64,000 nt of DNA from contig NZ_JAEC01000006.1 of the NCBI RefSeq assembly GCF_000518705.1, positions 222,677 to 286,676 on the forward strand, written 5' to 3'. The notes beneath the pieces are model-generated. The model saw nothing but the letters and a program-made list of their open reading frames with translations, was not told the origin of the DNA and ran no database searches. Positions 19,456-27,402 of this stretch are shown in pieces (the stretch's first letter is position 1; each line of letters opens with the position of its first letter). The position numbers were made by a program, and so were the translations under genes. The DNA is from Shewanella colwelliana ATCC 39565 (GTDB lineage Bacteria; Pseudomonadota; Gammaproteobacteria; Enterobacterales; Shewanellaceae).

Positions 19456-20757
19456 ATGACCGATTCAGTCAAGCTTGTTCTGGATATGCATCTGGGCGAT
19501 CGCATTATTGGTGAGTTGTCGTTCGACCCTGATACCGAGACATTTGCCGTTAGCTATACCGATAAGTGGCAGCAAAATGGTTTTCCCATATCACCCATGA
19601 TTCCGCTAGATGGCAGTGGGCGTAGTAACCAAATAGCCATGTTCTTGGCTAATTTATTGCCTGAGAACAAAGGGCTCGACTATCTGGTTGAATCGCTAGG
19701 TGTGTCTAGGGGCAATACCTTCGCGCTTATTCGTGGCATCGGTTTAGATACCGCAGGTGCAATTGCCTTTGCTCCTCAAGGCGTATTATTGCCTGCTAAC
19801 TCATTTCGAGAAATAAGCGACGCTGAAGTAATAAAGCGACTCGAGGATCCAGATAGCTGGCCAATGGAGGTCTGGGACGGCAAACCAAGGCTATCGGTAG
19901 CGGGTGTGCAGTCAAAATTAAACCTGTTCTATAACGGTGAAGCATTTGGTTTTGCTGAAGGTGCGCTTTCTTCGACCCATATTCTCAAGTTCGAAAAGCA
20001 CCAGCATTTAGTGATCAATGAATTTCTGACTATGCGGTTGGCTAAGGCCATCTCAATGAATGTGGCCAATGTCGATATCAGCTACTTTGGCGAATATAAG
20101 GCGCTATGTGTTGAGCGTTTTGATCGCCGCTATTTGCCAGATGAGCAAAAAGTGCTGAGAAGGCATATCATCGATAGTTGTCAAACACTCGGTTTTAGCG
20201 TTAACAAAAAGTATGAGCGTAATTTTGGTACTGGCCGCGATGTAAAAGATATCCGTGAGGGCGTTAGCTTCGCAAGGCTGTTTAGTCTAGCGAGTCAGTG
20301 CGCTAATCCTGCCGCCGCTAAGCAAGATATGTTGCAGTGGGCGTTATTTAATTTACTGAGCGGCAATGCCGATGCCCACGGCAAAAACTACTCATTCTTT
20401 ATGACGCCAGAAGGCCTCGTGCCTACGCCGTGGTACGACTTGGTATGTGTCGCGCTGTACGATGATTTTGAGCAAGAGTTGGCAATGGCGATTGATGATG
20501 AGTTCGATCCCAACAAGATTTATGCCTATCAGCTCGCCGCATTTATTGATGAGATAGGCTTGCCAAGGGCTTTATTAGTGAATAATTTAACTCAAATGGC
20601 GACCAAGATAACCCAAACCATAGATGAGGTTATCGCTATGCTCCCCGCGCTTGATAAGGCCGAACAAGATTTTGTCCATGCTTATAGAAAACAGCTATTA
20701 GCAAGGTGTGAGCGCTACTTAGCTATGGCACTCGATATCAAAGATATAGAGCTGTAG
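19456..20757 (+). CDS. hipA: HipA-family serine/threonine kinase toxin
   Basis: This 433-residue toxin kinase belongs to the HipA family; E. coli HipA phosphorylates glutamyl-tRNA synthetase and causes growth arrest and persistence. It has an N-terminal HipA_N region (about 5-110) and a kinase core. Visible are the autophosphorylation-loop motif SVAGVQSK (Ser147), the catalytic loop NADAHGKN with Asp306, and the metal-site motif PWYDLV about 22 residues later. The length is close to E. coli HipA (440). All key residues are present, so it is probably active. It follows hipB by 3 bases. The downstream repeat begins only 3 bases after its stop codon, which marks a sharp boundary of the module. 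Confidence 0.92.
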   Translation: MTDSVKLVLDMHLGDRIIGELSFDPDTETFAVSYTDKWQQNGFPISPMIPLDGSGRSNQIAMFLANLLPENKGLDYLVESLGVSRGNTFALIRGIGLDTAGAIAFAPQGVLLPANSFREISDAEVIKRLEDPDSWPMEVWDGKPRLSVAGVQSKLNLFYNGEAFGFAEGALSSTHILKFEKHQHLVINEFLTMRLAKAISMNVANVDISYFGEYKALCVERFDRRYLPDEQKVLRRHIIDSCQTLGFSVNKKYERNFGTGRDVKDIREGVSFARLFSLASQCANPAAAKQDMLQWALFNLLSGNADAHGKNYSFFMTPEGLVPTPWYDLVCVALYDDFEQELAMAIDDEFDPNKIYAYQLAAFIDEIGLPRALLVNNLTQMATKITQTIDEVIAMLPALDKAEQDFVHAYRKQLLARCERYLAMALDIKDIEL

Positions 20758-20760
20758 AAC

Positions 20761-20880
20761 GCCTTGCTCTAACAAGATTTATAGCACGTAAAATGCTCTG
20801 CTGGTCTTAAGCTTAAAAGCCTAAAGCAAAAAGCTCTGACATCTAGCGATGTCGGAGCTTTTTGCTTTAAGGAGAGTGAG
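20761..20880 (+). repeat. terminator-bearing repeat, unit 3 (5' truncated)
   Basis: The 54-bp core at 20761-20814 matches units 1 and 2 with three mismatches. It is followed by the same hairpin as in unit 1 and the same GGAGAGTGAG tail. The unit lacks its first 50 bases and starts 3 bases after the hipA stop. Confidence 0.85.
20823..20868 (+). terminator. terminator after hipA, duplicate of the groEL terminator
   Basis: Arms of 21 bases with one imperfect pair surround a TAGC loop. The inner part is the same as the hairpin at 18736-18769. Confidence 0.88.
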
Positions 20881-21060
20881 TGCTCTGCGTTATTTTGCCA
20901 CTCGTTTATGAAAAACTAAACGTTGTGGCAAGAAGCCTTGCTCTAAAGCGATTTATCCTACGTAAAAACGTCTACCCCATAGGCCTCTGTTTTTTAGTTT
21001 AAAAGCTAAGATCAAAACCTAAAAAGAAAACCCGAGACTGGTAAAAGTGTCGGGTTTTTA
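20881..21060 (+). repeat. terminator-bearing repeat, unit 4 (diverged)
   Basis: This unit shares GCGTT..TTGCCACTCGTTTA, ACTAAACG and GTGGCAAGAAGCCTTGCTCT with the other units. The rest of its core has decayed. It ends with its own hairpin (21027-21058). Confidence 0.65.
21027..21058. terminator. terminator between hipA and the convergent ATPase gene
   Basis: A 13-bp stem with one mismatch (AAAACCCGAGACT / AGTGTCGGGTTTT) has A- and T-rich flanks, so it can act in both directions. Confidence 0.75.
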
Positions 21061-21122
21061 ATGGCTAATGGCTTTACAAAAGCTAGAACTTTTCGTTCAA
21101 GATTCGTGAGGTGATGATAAGG

Positions 21123-23717
21123 TTACTTTCTGCTATTTTTTACTTCCTTAAAAAATGCAGCCAATTGTTCGATGTCTTGATTTAGTTCGTCAATGTCAGG
21201 CATAGGCACTACACCTGCATTAGCTGGGTTATCGTGGGCATCAAGGAAGCAACAACATTTGTCATAGATGGCAGTAATAAAAGCTATTTCTGACTCGCTA
21301 ATTTTCAACAGCTTAGCGATCATCGTTACTCGGACATCTCTACTGAAACGTTGAACAATATCGCCAATTAGCCACTCTTCAATGAGTCGCTCTAAAGTGG
21401 TTCGCAACTTCCCATAGACGTATCTAGCTTTCTCTTTATAGTCTTCCTCTATGAAGTTCTCTAAATCTTTACAGTATGCTCTTAGAGCATCAACTTGCTG
21501 GCGTAGGGAAGCTATTCGTTCTCTTGTGGACGTTACATCCCATGGTAGACGGCCAACAGGGAAACCAGAATATGGGCCTCTCTGAGCAATATGCAATAAG
21601 TTAAACGAAGTCTCTGTTGCTGCTTCTCTCAACATGACTAGAAATGGTAAATCGTGAGTTAATACAATTACCTGGCGGTGCAGAGATTCTAAGGCTATCC
21701 GTTTTGCAAACAACCTACGCCATTTGTGGTCTAGTGAGTTTACAGGGTCATCAAAGATAATTGCTGACTTACGATTATCGATTGTTAACTCGGACATAAA
21801 GCCTGCCAAGGCAATACATTTTTGTTCACCCTCACTGGCTATATCTGAGATCTTTGTAGAGGTTATATTCGAAATAGCCAACTTCAACTTCTGCTCACCT
21901 GCTGAACCACGAGTTTTAGTTTCGACAGGAAAAGATTTAAAACCTAATGCTGACAACTCGCTTTCAAACACAACTTTTAACTGACCGATTGCACCTGCAT
22001 TACTAAGTACCGATGTAAACGAAGTTACTCTCGTGAGTACAACACTAGCTAGAGCATTTTGAAACATCTGAAAAGTGTAAAGTCTGTTGATCTCATTTAA
22101 GACGGATTGTTTTTGTTGGCGTATTGTTTGTCTATCCTGTAACTCCAACAGTCGTGAGTTCTTCTCTGCAAGCGATCTAGCTAATGAACCATCATCGGCC
22201 ACGCTTTCAATCTTAGCTTTGAGAGAATCCAACTGTGCTTTCAACCAGCTTGGTACACTAAGAATTAGCGGCGGCTGGATAAAACATGGAGTGGTAGCTA
22301 GGACAGATTCTCTACGCTTGGTTAGTTGGCCCATCAGTTCACCTAAAGCAGCCATCACTTCAGGTTTTATGGCTTCGATTTCAGTTAGAATTCCAGCGAA
22401 GGGTGATAAATCGAAAGATAGGTTTTGAATAAACTGTATACGAGCTTGATATGCTTGAGTTGCTTTTTGAGCTTCAACTTGAGACTGATCTTGTAAGTAA
22501 TTGTGGAATGCCTTCATACGTTCAGCTGTTGCAGAATCTATAACCTGTAAACAAGTCGGGCAATTCTCACCTGCAACTGGAGGGAAGGAACCATTTTGAC
22601 TAGTTATAAAACCTTCAACATGCCTCCACATTTGTTTCCAAACTTCAGCACCAATTCCCCCAATAGGTAAACCTGTGAGAGTCGTTCTCCTTATGGTTTC
22701 TGCCGCAGCAACTTTAGATTTCTGTTCATCATACAATCGTCCTATTTCGCTCAAGTTGCCGTCACTAAGCTGAAATACCAAATTATTAATGAATTTATAT
22801 ATGGGTTCTCGATGACCGTACTTACCTGCAAGTTCCTTTTTCAATTGATCTGGCGTTTTACCTGTTAACTCGACAATTTCTAGCTTTAAGGGTTCTATTT
22901 GAGCTATTTCCTCATCTGTTGCACAGTGAGAGTCTAAAGTTGTGGTTGATTCTGCAATAGGCAAATTATTTAGTGACTGTACAAACGCATTAACTTTAGT
23001 CGATGGGTTATATCCAAATATCGGGTGCGGTGCTGAATGATGCTTCTGTTCACCTAAAAGTCTTCTTTTCACCTCAAGACAAACACTTACTAGCTCATCA
23101 AGTAACTTGAGTTCTGCTGGTTTGTACTCAACGCTATCTTCTTTGGATATGTAATGTACTGCTGACTTAGAATCAAAAATACGAATGGACTTTAACTCTG
23201 GACTTTCATCTCCATCTTTTTCCCAAACAAAGGGGGTAGGTGCGCTACCTGCTGTATTAAAATTTAGTGTAGCTTGAGGTTTTTCAGTTGATGGTTTGAA
23301 AACATTTGTAAGGATATTAGGGACATCGCCACGAGTTAGACACGCGCTTTTTAGGATTTTTGCATAGCTAGATTTACCTGCACCATTGTCCCCATAGACG
23401 ACTGTTAAACCATTAGGGTCAAAGTTAAGGTTTTGGTCTGGTACAAGAGATGAAACGTTCCGAACCATACCGACGGAAAGTAGATTTATAGGGTGTTCTT
23501 CAACGCCGAACCCCATTACTCCCACTGGTGATATATTTGATGGGTAGATCTCATCTTTTTGTAAGAGCCCAAACTCCATCTTTGCAAGGTTATATAAGAC
23601 ATCAACAAATTCAGGTTTGATCTCCCCATAACCTAAAGCTAAGCGTATAGCGTGACGCCACCAAAGTGGCTTTCCGTCTTGGTTTACCCATTCTACAACC
23701 TGTGCAACTTGTGACAT
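21123..23717 (-). CDS. AAA/SMC-like ATPase with zinc hook, possibly an RloC-type anticodon nuclease
   Basis: This protein of 864 residues (ATG at 23717; a TTG lies two codons upstream) has an ABC/SMC-type split ATPase. Walker A is GDNGAGKS at 109-116, an ABC-like signature is SEGEQK, and Walker B is IIFDDPVNSLDH with Asp656/Asp657, followed by VIVLTHD. Long coiled-coil segments flank a CPTC zinc hook at Cys386-Cys389, a Rad50/RloC feature. The last 100 residues contain Arg772-xxx-Glu776 and His828, which recalls the Arg-Glu-His nuclease triad of PrrC/RloC tRNA anticodon nucleases. The spacing to His is longer than I remember for PrrC, so the nuclease assignment is tentative. The alternative is an AAA_13 ATPase of another defence role. 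It lies downstream of a NERD-domain gene on the same strand. Confidence 0.75.
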   Translation of the reverse strand: MSQVAQVVEWVNQDGKPLWWRHAIRLALGYGEIKPEFVDVLYNLAKMEFGLLQKDEIYPSNISPVGVMGFGVEEHPINLLSVGMVRNVSSLVPDQNLNFDPNGLTVVYGDNGAGKSSYAKILKSACLTRGDVPNILTNVFKPSTEKPQATLNFNTAGSAPTPFVWEKDGDESPELKSIRIFDSKSAVHYISKEDSVEYKPAELKLLDELVSVCLEVKRRLLGEQKHHSAPHPIFGYNPSTKVNAFVQSLNNLPIAESTTTLDSHCATDEEIAQIEPLKLEIVELTGKTPDQLKKELAGKYGHREPIYKFINNLVFQLSDGNLSEIGRLYDEQKSKVAAAETIRRTTLTGLPIGGIGAEVWKQMWRHVEGFITSQNGSFPPVAGENCPTCLQVIDSATAERMKAFHNYLQDQSQVEAQKATQAYQARIQFIQNLSFDLSPFAGILTEIEAIKPEVMAALGELMGQLTKRRESVLATTPCFIQPPLILSVPSWLKAQLDSLKAKIESVADDGSLARSLAEKNSRLLELQDRQTIRQQKQSVLNEINRLYTFQMFQNALASVVLTRVTSFTSVLSNAGAIGQLKVVFESELSALGFKSFPVETKTRGSAGEQKLKLAISNITSTKISDIASEGEQKCIALAGFMSELTIDNRKSAIIFDDPVNSLDHKWRRLFAKRIALESLHRQVIVLTHDLPFLVMLREAATETSFNLLHIAQRGPYSGFPVGRLPWDVTSTRERIASLRQQVDALRAYCKDLENFIEEDYKEKARYVYGKLRTTLERLIEEWLIGDIVQRFSRDVRVTMIAKLLKISESEIAFITAIYDKCCCFLDAHDNPANAGVVPMPDIDELNQDIEQLAAFFKEVKNSRK

Positions 23718-23751
23718 TTTCAAAAGCCTATTTAAATTATGAGATAAAATA

Positions 23752-23772
23752 AATGGGGTCAGAGTAAACTTC
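23752..23772. repeat. GGGGTCAGAGTAAA-type motif between NERD and ATPase genes
   Basis: AAATGGGGTCAGAGTAAAC lies in the 63-bp gap between the two genes. I recall this motif near REP-associated transposase genes and scattered repeats in Shewanella and relatives. No transposase gene is present here, so it may be a stray copy. Confidence 0.4.
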
Positions 23773-23780
23773 CTTTCCCC

Positions 23781-24824
23781 CTAAACCACCCTTTGCCCAC
23801 AACCACACTCATTGCAACTTAAGGTGTAGGTTTCCTTGCTCTTCCTCACTCTTGTACTCTTGCTCTTGCACTGTGGGCAGGCTTGCTTCATCGGCGTGTT
23901 TTTAGTGCATTGATTGCAGTGTATGTAATAGCCAAATTTGCCATGCATTGGGTTGTAATTCGTTGATTCTCCGCAATGTTTACAGCGTAAAACTATCTGC
24001 ATTGTTTGGCTTTTCTCAGTTGTTTCTTGTTGCTCAGGTTCTGCTACTGCTTGTTGAGTAGACGCTGTGTTGGCAGCTGGTGTTACTGGTGTGTTTGCTA
24101 GTGGTGTGGTGCTTTGCTCGGTCGCTGTTTGGCTTGTTTCTGGTGCAGCCGCAATCGGTGCGATATGTTGCTTGATAAGAAATGAAGCGACAGACTCTAG
24201 CTCTTGTTGATTGAAAGCTGGGCGGGTATCGCTGGTATTTATAAACCGAGCGAGTTTACTTTTTAGGTTCATCACCTTATCGAGTTTCTCTACCAGAAAC
24301 TCTGATTTTATTAGCTTGTCTGATACGGCTTTGGGTATCGACTTTCTATCAATGATGGCGTCGCTGGATACTGCACACAGATGATCCCAGCATCGACCTT
24401 TGAAGCCTTGCTGTTTGACGCCTAACAATTTGCCTAGTATTTCACTGCGATGATGCATTAACAGTTCAAGTAGTAAGGCTTGTTGCAGTTCAACTTGCTT
24501 GATGGGCGAGGGCATGCCTTGCCACTTGTCAGTCTTGCCTTGATTGATGCTTAGGCTGCGCGTCCATTCCTGATGTTGATTGACCTTTACCTGACCTCTG
24601 ATGCTCTTCGATTCAATGAGAATAAAGCCGTAGCTATACACGATGAGGTGGTCTATTTGCGCGACTTCGTCGTTAAAGCGGAACTTAAAGTCGTTAATCA
24701 CCAACACCTGAGGATGGTCTTTAAAGGCACGGCGCAGAAAAAAGGCGACGTTTTGTTCTTGCTGTTGGCCAGCAATCGCTTGGGGGGATTGAGCGTTTTG
24801 TACTGATTTGGTTTTTAGAATCAT
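23781..24824 (-). CDS. NERD-domain protein with C-terminal zinc ribbons
   Basis: This 347-residue protein begins with a NERD (nuclease-related) domain at about 20-140, recognised by DEVAQIDHLIVYSYGFILIE followed by SK. The D...E-x-K pattern is that of the PD-(D/E)XK fold. The middle contains a low-complexity TAAN/PEQQ-rich linker (about 225-275). The C terminus carries topoisomerase-like zinc ribbons with CKHCGE, CNQC, CPQCKSK and CNECGCG. NERD proteins are often found near mobile or defence genes, but their reactions are poorly known. It is transcribed ahead of the AAA ATPase with a 63-base gap, so the two could act together; that is inference. Confidence 0.8.
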   Translation of the reverse strand: MILKTKSVQNAQSPQAIAGQQQEQNVAFFLRRAFKDHPQVLVINDFKFRFNDEVAQIDHLIVYSYGFILIESKSIRGQVKVNQHQEWTRSLSINQGKTDKWQGMPSPIKQVELQQALLLELLMHHRSEILGKLLGVKQQGFKGRCWDHLCAVSSDAIIDRKSIPKAVSDKLIKSEFLVEKLDKVMNLKSKLARFINTSDTRPAFNQQELESVASFLIKQHIAPIAAAPETSQTATEQSTTPLANTPVTPAANTASTQQAVAEPEQQETTEKSQTMQIVLRCKHCGESTNYNPMHGKFGYYIHCNQCTKNTPMKQACPQCKSKSTRVRKSKETYTLSCNECGCGQRVV

Positions 24825-25135
24825 TTATCAATCGCATCCATTCTCTGCTTGAGTCTTTTCGTTAGGTAAGCGTTAGCAGTCTGATAAAAATCAGCTTTAT
24901 AATACATAGCCTTAGTATAAAAAAGCTACTGAAAATTCGTCGATTATCCTTCCATCGTTAGCAACGCACCTCATGTCACATAAACTTAGAATAAGTGACA
25001 CGGTCAGTGGTGTTGCTCGCAATTAGGTTGTGCGCAATTTAATTGTGAGGTATGGTTACGCCATATGAGTGTAATGCCTGCCGATAACAGGGATTAACTC
25101 ACCCCAATTAATCACCTTTAGTAATAGGAAATACC
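24825..25135. other. intergenic region between NERD gene and P460-like gene
   Basis: These 311 bases separate divergent genes and must contain both promoters. They hold a loose inverted repeat (TGTCAC...GTGACA at about 24974-25000) but no promoter I can assign confidently. This is the right edge of the accessory islet. Confidence 0.45.
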
Positions 25136-25789
25136 ATGAACGCAGTAATAAAGATTGGCCAAGGGGCGATGATTTTATTCATGACACTAATGAGTAATAC
25201 AGCGAGCTATGCCGCCACAGTATCCGAAGCGGAGGTGGATAAATCAGACACTAAAGTGGTGAATATTGATGAAACCAGTTTTAGCTGCATCCGCGACATG
25301 ACGCCAGTGCGTCACTTTTATGTTGATAATCTGCTGGGTAATATAGAAGGCACATTAGCTGCTGCGAATTCGCCTGAGGGCGCTATTTATCCCACAGGCT
25401 CTGTGGTGCAACTGGTGCCGACCGAGGTAATGGTTAAGCGTGAGCCTGGCACCTTTGTGGCAACCAATGATTGGGAGTTTTTCGAGTTAGAGGTCGATGA
25501 GAGCGGCTCTAAAATTGCAAAGCGCGGTTTCGTTGATGTGGTCAATCGCTTTGATGGCAACTGCTTTGCGTGTCATGTGCCAGCTAAAGAGAAGTGGGAC
25601 TTTATTTGTGAGTCTGGCCATGGCTGCGAACCTATTCCTATCGACCATAAAATGACAGGCGCATTGCAACGCTCAGATCCACGTTGTGGTGATACGGCGT
25701 TGGAGTCTGGTGATACTATGGCGCTGATAAAACTTAAGATGATGGTTGGTGCAGGTTTGACCAAAAAGTGGTTTGAAGACCTGTTCTAA
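25136..25789 (+). CDS. periplasmic monoheme cytochrome, P460-like
   Basis: This 217-residue exported protein has a signal peptide cleaved near residue 26 (NTASYA). A c-type heme motif CFACH is at 143-147. The preceding region (GAIYPTGSVVQLVPTEVMVK, then NDWEFFELEV) resembles cytochrome P460-type domains, which bind heme and in some bacteria oxidise hydroxylamine. The match is by eye only, and other periplasmic heme proteins share this shape. The C-terminal part contains extra cysteines (CESGHGCEP, RCGD) that may form disulfides. TAGGAA lies 7 bases before the ATG. A thioredoxin-fold membrane protein follows on the same strand. Confidence 0.75.
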   Translation: MNAVIKIGQGAMILFMTLMSNTASYAATVSEAEVDKSDTKVVNIDETSFSCIRDMTPVRHFYVDNLLGNIEGTLAAANSPEGAIYPTGSVVQLVPTEVMVKREPGTFVATNDWEFFELEVDESGSKIAKRGFVDVVNRFDGNCFACHVPAKEKWDFICESGHGCEPIPIDHKMTGALQRSDPRCGDTALESGDTMALIKLKMMVGAGLTKKWFEDLF

Positions 25790-25928
25790 TACCATTAGGC
25801 AGTATGTGATAGGCGATTAATCACAGCAACTCACCTTAGGCATAGATTTTAATCTATGCCTAAGGTTAGGTGACTACAATGTGTGGTTAGATGCTCGACT
25901 TCAACCATTAACAGAGGGATCTACCTGC

Positions 25929-26333
25929 ATGGATACACAACATTCAGCACCTACTCGCCGCATGCCTTGGGTGGCTATTGGCGTCGTTATCTCAATCGTG
26001 GCCATATTTGGGTTGCTATTAATGATGATGCCTAAAGGGTTTAAAGCGACTCATGAGCAGATAGGCACAGGTAAGCCTGCGGTGGTGTTTGTGTATGATC
26101 CTAATCTTGCTCTGAGTAACAGCCAGACCGAACAGATGAACGAAGCGCGTGCGCACCTTGGTGATAAGGTATTATTTTTGTTAGCAAGAACGGGCACACC
26201 AGAAGGGCAGCAGTTGATTGCTAAATACAAGGCTGGGCCCGCTGAACTGTTGCTGTTCGATCCTGCCGGAAACCTCATCAAGAGACAGTTCGCGGTGAGC
26301 GATGCCAATCAGCTAATGCGTTGGGTACGTTAA
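25929..26333 (+). CDS. membrane-anchored thioredoxin-fold protein lacking CxxC
   Basis: This 134-residue protein has an N-terminal membrane helix (about 16-36, WVAIGVVISIVAIFGLLLMM). Its periplasmic domain follows a thioredoxin-like pattern (PAVVFVYDP... AELLLFDPAGNLIKR), but it has no CxxC, so redox activity is unlikely. I chose the ATG at 25929, with AGAGGGA upstream, over the in-frame ATG at 25881. It lies 139 bases after the P460-like gene and before a strong terminator, so the two may be co-transcribed. The function is unknown. Confidence 0.68.
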   Translation: MDTQHSAPTRRMPWVAIGVVISIVAIFGLLLMMMPKGFKATHEQIGTGKPAVVFVYDPNLALSNSQTEQMNEARAHLGDKVLFLLARTGTPEGQQLIAKYKAGPAELLLFDPAGNLIKRQFAVSDANQLMRWVR

Positions 26334-26379
26334 CGGCCATAGGGCTAGTGTCTCGCTGCGAATAAGTCACCAATAATGT

Positions 26380-26415
26380 AAAGCCCTGATAACTAATGTT
26401 GTCAGGGCTTTTTTG
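26380..26415 (+). terminator. rho-independent terminator
   Basis: A 13-bp stem with one mismatch (AAGCCCTGATAAC / GTTGTCAGGGCTT), a TAAT loop and TTTTT. Confidence 0.88.
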
Positions 26416-26496
26416 TGTAATGCGGTCCACTTTTCTATAGCAAAATGAAAGGTTTTTGTTTTTTTGCGGGTCTATAGCGAAAAAATAGGAGTCTAT

Positions 26497-27357
26497 ATGT
26501 CTGCGTTACTTAAGCCCATTAGCCATAATCTGAGTTTGTTAATTGCCAGGGGGTTACTGGGTTGTTTTTTATTCTTAACCGCTATGACTCGCTTTACCGC
26601 GGGGGATGCCATTTACTTCAATAAACAACTCACGGCGATTAATTTGCCAGATATGCCTTGGCTGTCGGCAGTATTGGGGGGAATACAGCTGCTGGTCGTG
26701 TTAGCGCTTTTGCTGCCTCAACAGAAGTGGAGCCAGGTTACCCTGTACGCTTATGCTGTGCTTGCGACCGTGCCCTTATTGATGCTGTTTACCCATCCTG
26801 TTTGGATTGACGCACTTGGCGGTTTTCCTGCAATTGGCGCCGGACAAGGGCTAATAAAATATTTGGCAATTGTGGCCGTGACACTTTATGTGGCCTCTCA
26901 TTATGGCGATCACTATCGGATTAAGCGCACGGCAACAGCCTTGCTTGCGGCCGGTATTATTTTAGTCATGGCATGGATTGGTACGATGAAGTTTACTCAA
27001 ATTGAAGCTGATGGTATTGAAGGCTTGATGAGCACCAGCCCATTGTTTAGTTGGATATATGCCATTTTTAGTGTGTTGCATGGCTCATACTTTATCGGTG
27101 TCATTGAGCTCATTGCCGTCTTGGGCATATTGCTGGCCTCTTGGTCTCGCACTGCTTATGTGTTGGGGCTTGCCGTCGCCGCCTTGACGTTTGCAGCGAC
27201 TCAAACCTTTGTTATCACTTTGCCCGCTTACGAAACCAGTTTGGGTTTTCCTGTGTTAACCGGAAGTGGCCAATTCATTGTTAAAGACTTAGCCCTACTG
27301 GCGGCGTGTATTATTTTGTACGCAAGGCTAACGACTACACATGTGCAGGCTGAATAA
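26497..27357 (+). CDS. DUF417 (YkgB/RclC-like) inner-membrane protein
   Basis: This 286-residue polytopic protein has about eight hydrophobic segments. The C-terminal half carries the DUF417 hallmarks WIGTMKFTQIEADGI, with LMSTSPLFSW, and FPVLTGSGQFIVKDLALLAA. The N-terminal half resembles a DoxX-like four-helix unit, so the protein may be a fusion or duplication. E. coli RclC (YkgB), a shorter relative, belongs to the reactive-chlorine response, but its activity is not established. TAGGAG lies 4 bases before the ATG at 26497. An in-frame TTG at 26464 is less likely. Confidence 0.85.
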   Translation: MSALLKPISHNLSLLIARGLLGCFLFLTAMTRFTAGDAIYFNKQLTAINLPDMPWLSAVLGGIQLLVVLALLLPQQKWSQVTLYAYAVLATVPLLMLFTHPVWIDALGGFPAIGAGQGLIKYLAIVAVTLYVASHYGDHYRIKRTATALLAAGIILVMAWIGTMKFTQIEADGIEGLMSTSPLFSWIYAIFSVLHGSYFIGVIELIAVLGILLASWSRTAYVLGLAVAALTFAATQTFVITLPAYETSLGFPVLTGSGQFIVKDLALLAACIILYARLTTTHVQAE

Positions 27358-27402
27358 GTGTCATCTCATGTTTCCCTGCAATGTGGCGAGACTGTTAGGT
27401 GA

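Larger units (their letters stand above)
20758..21122. other. repeat region between hipA and the AAA ATPase gene
   Basis: These 365 bases hold repeat units 3 and 4 and their terminators and no gene. The last terminator (21027-21058) separates hipA from the convergent ATPase gene. Confidence 0.7.

Noticed and set aside
18663..20814. The 54-bp repeats as attL/attR of an integrated element
   Set aside because: No integrase or recombinase gene lies between them, and extra copies exist in tandem on both sides.
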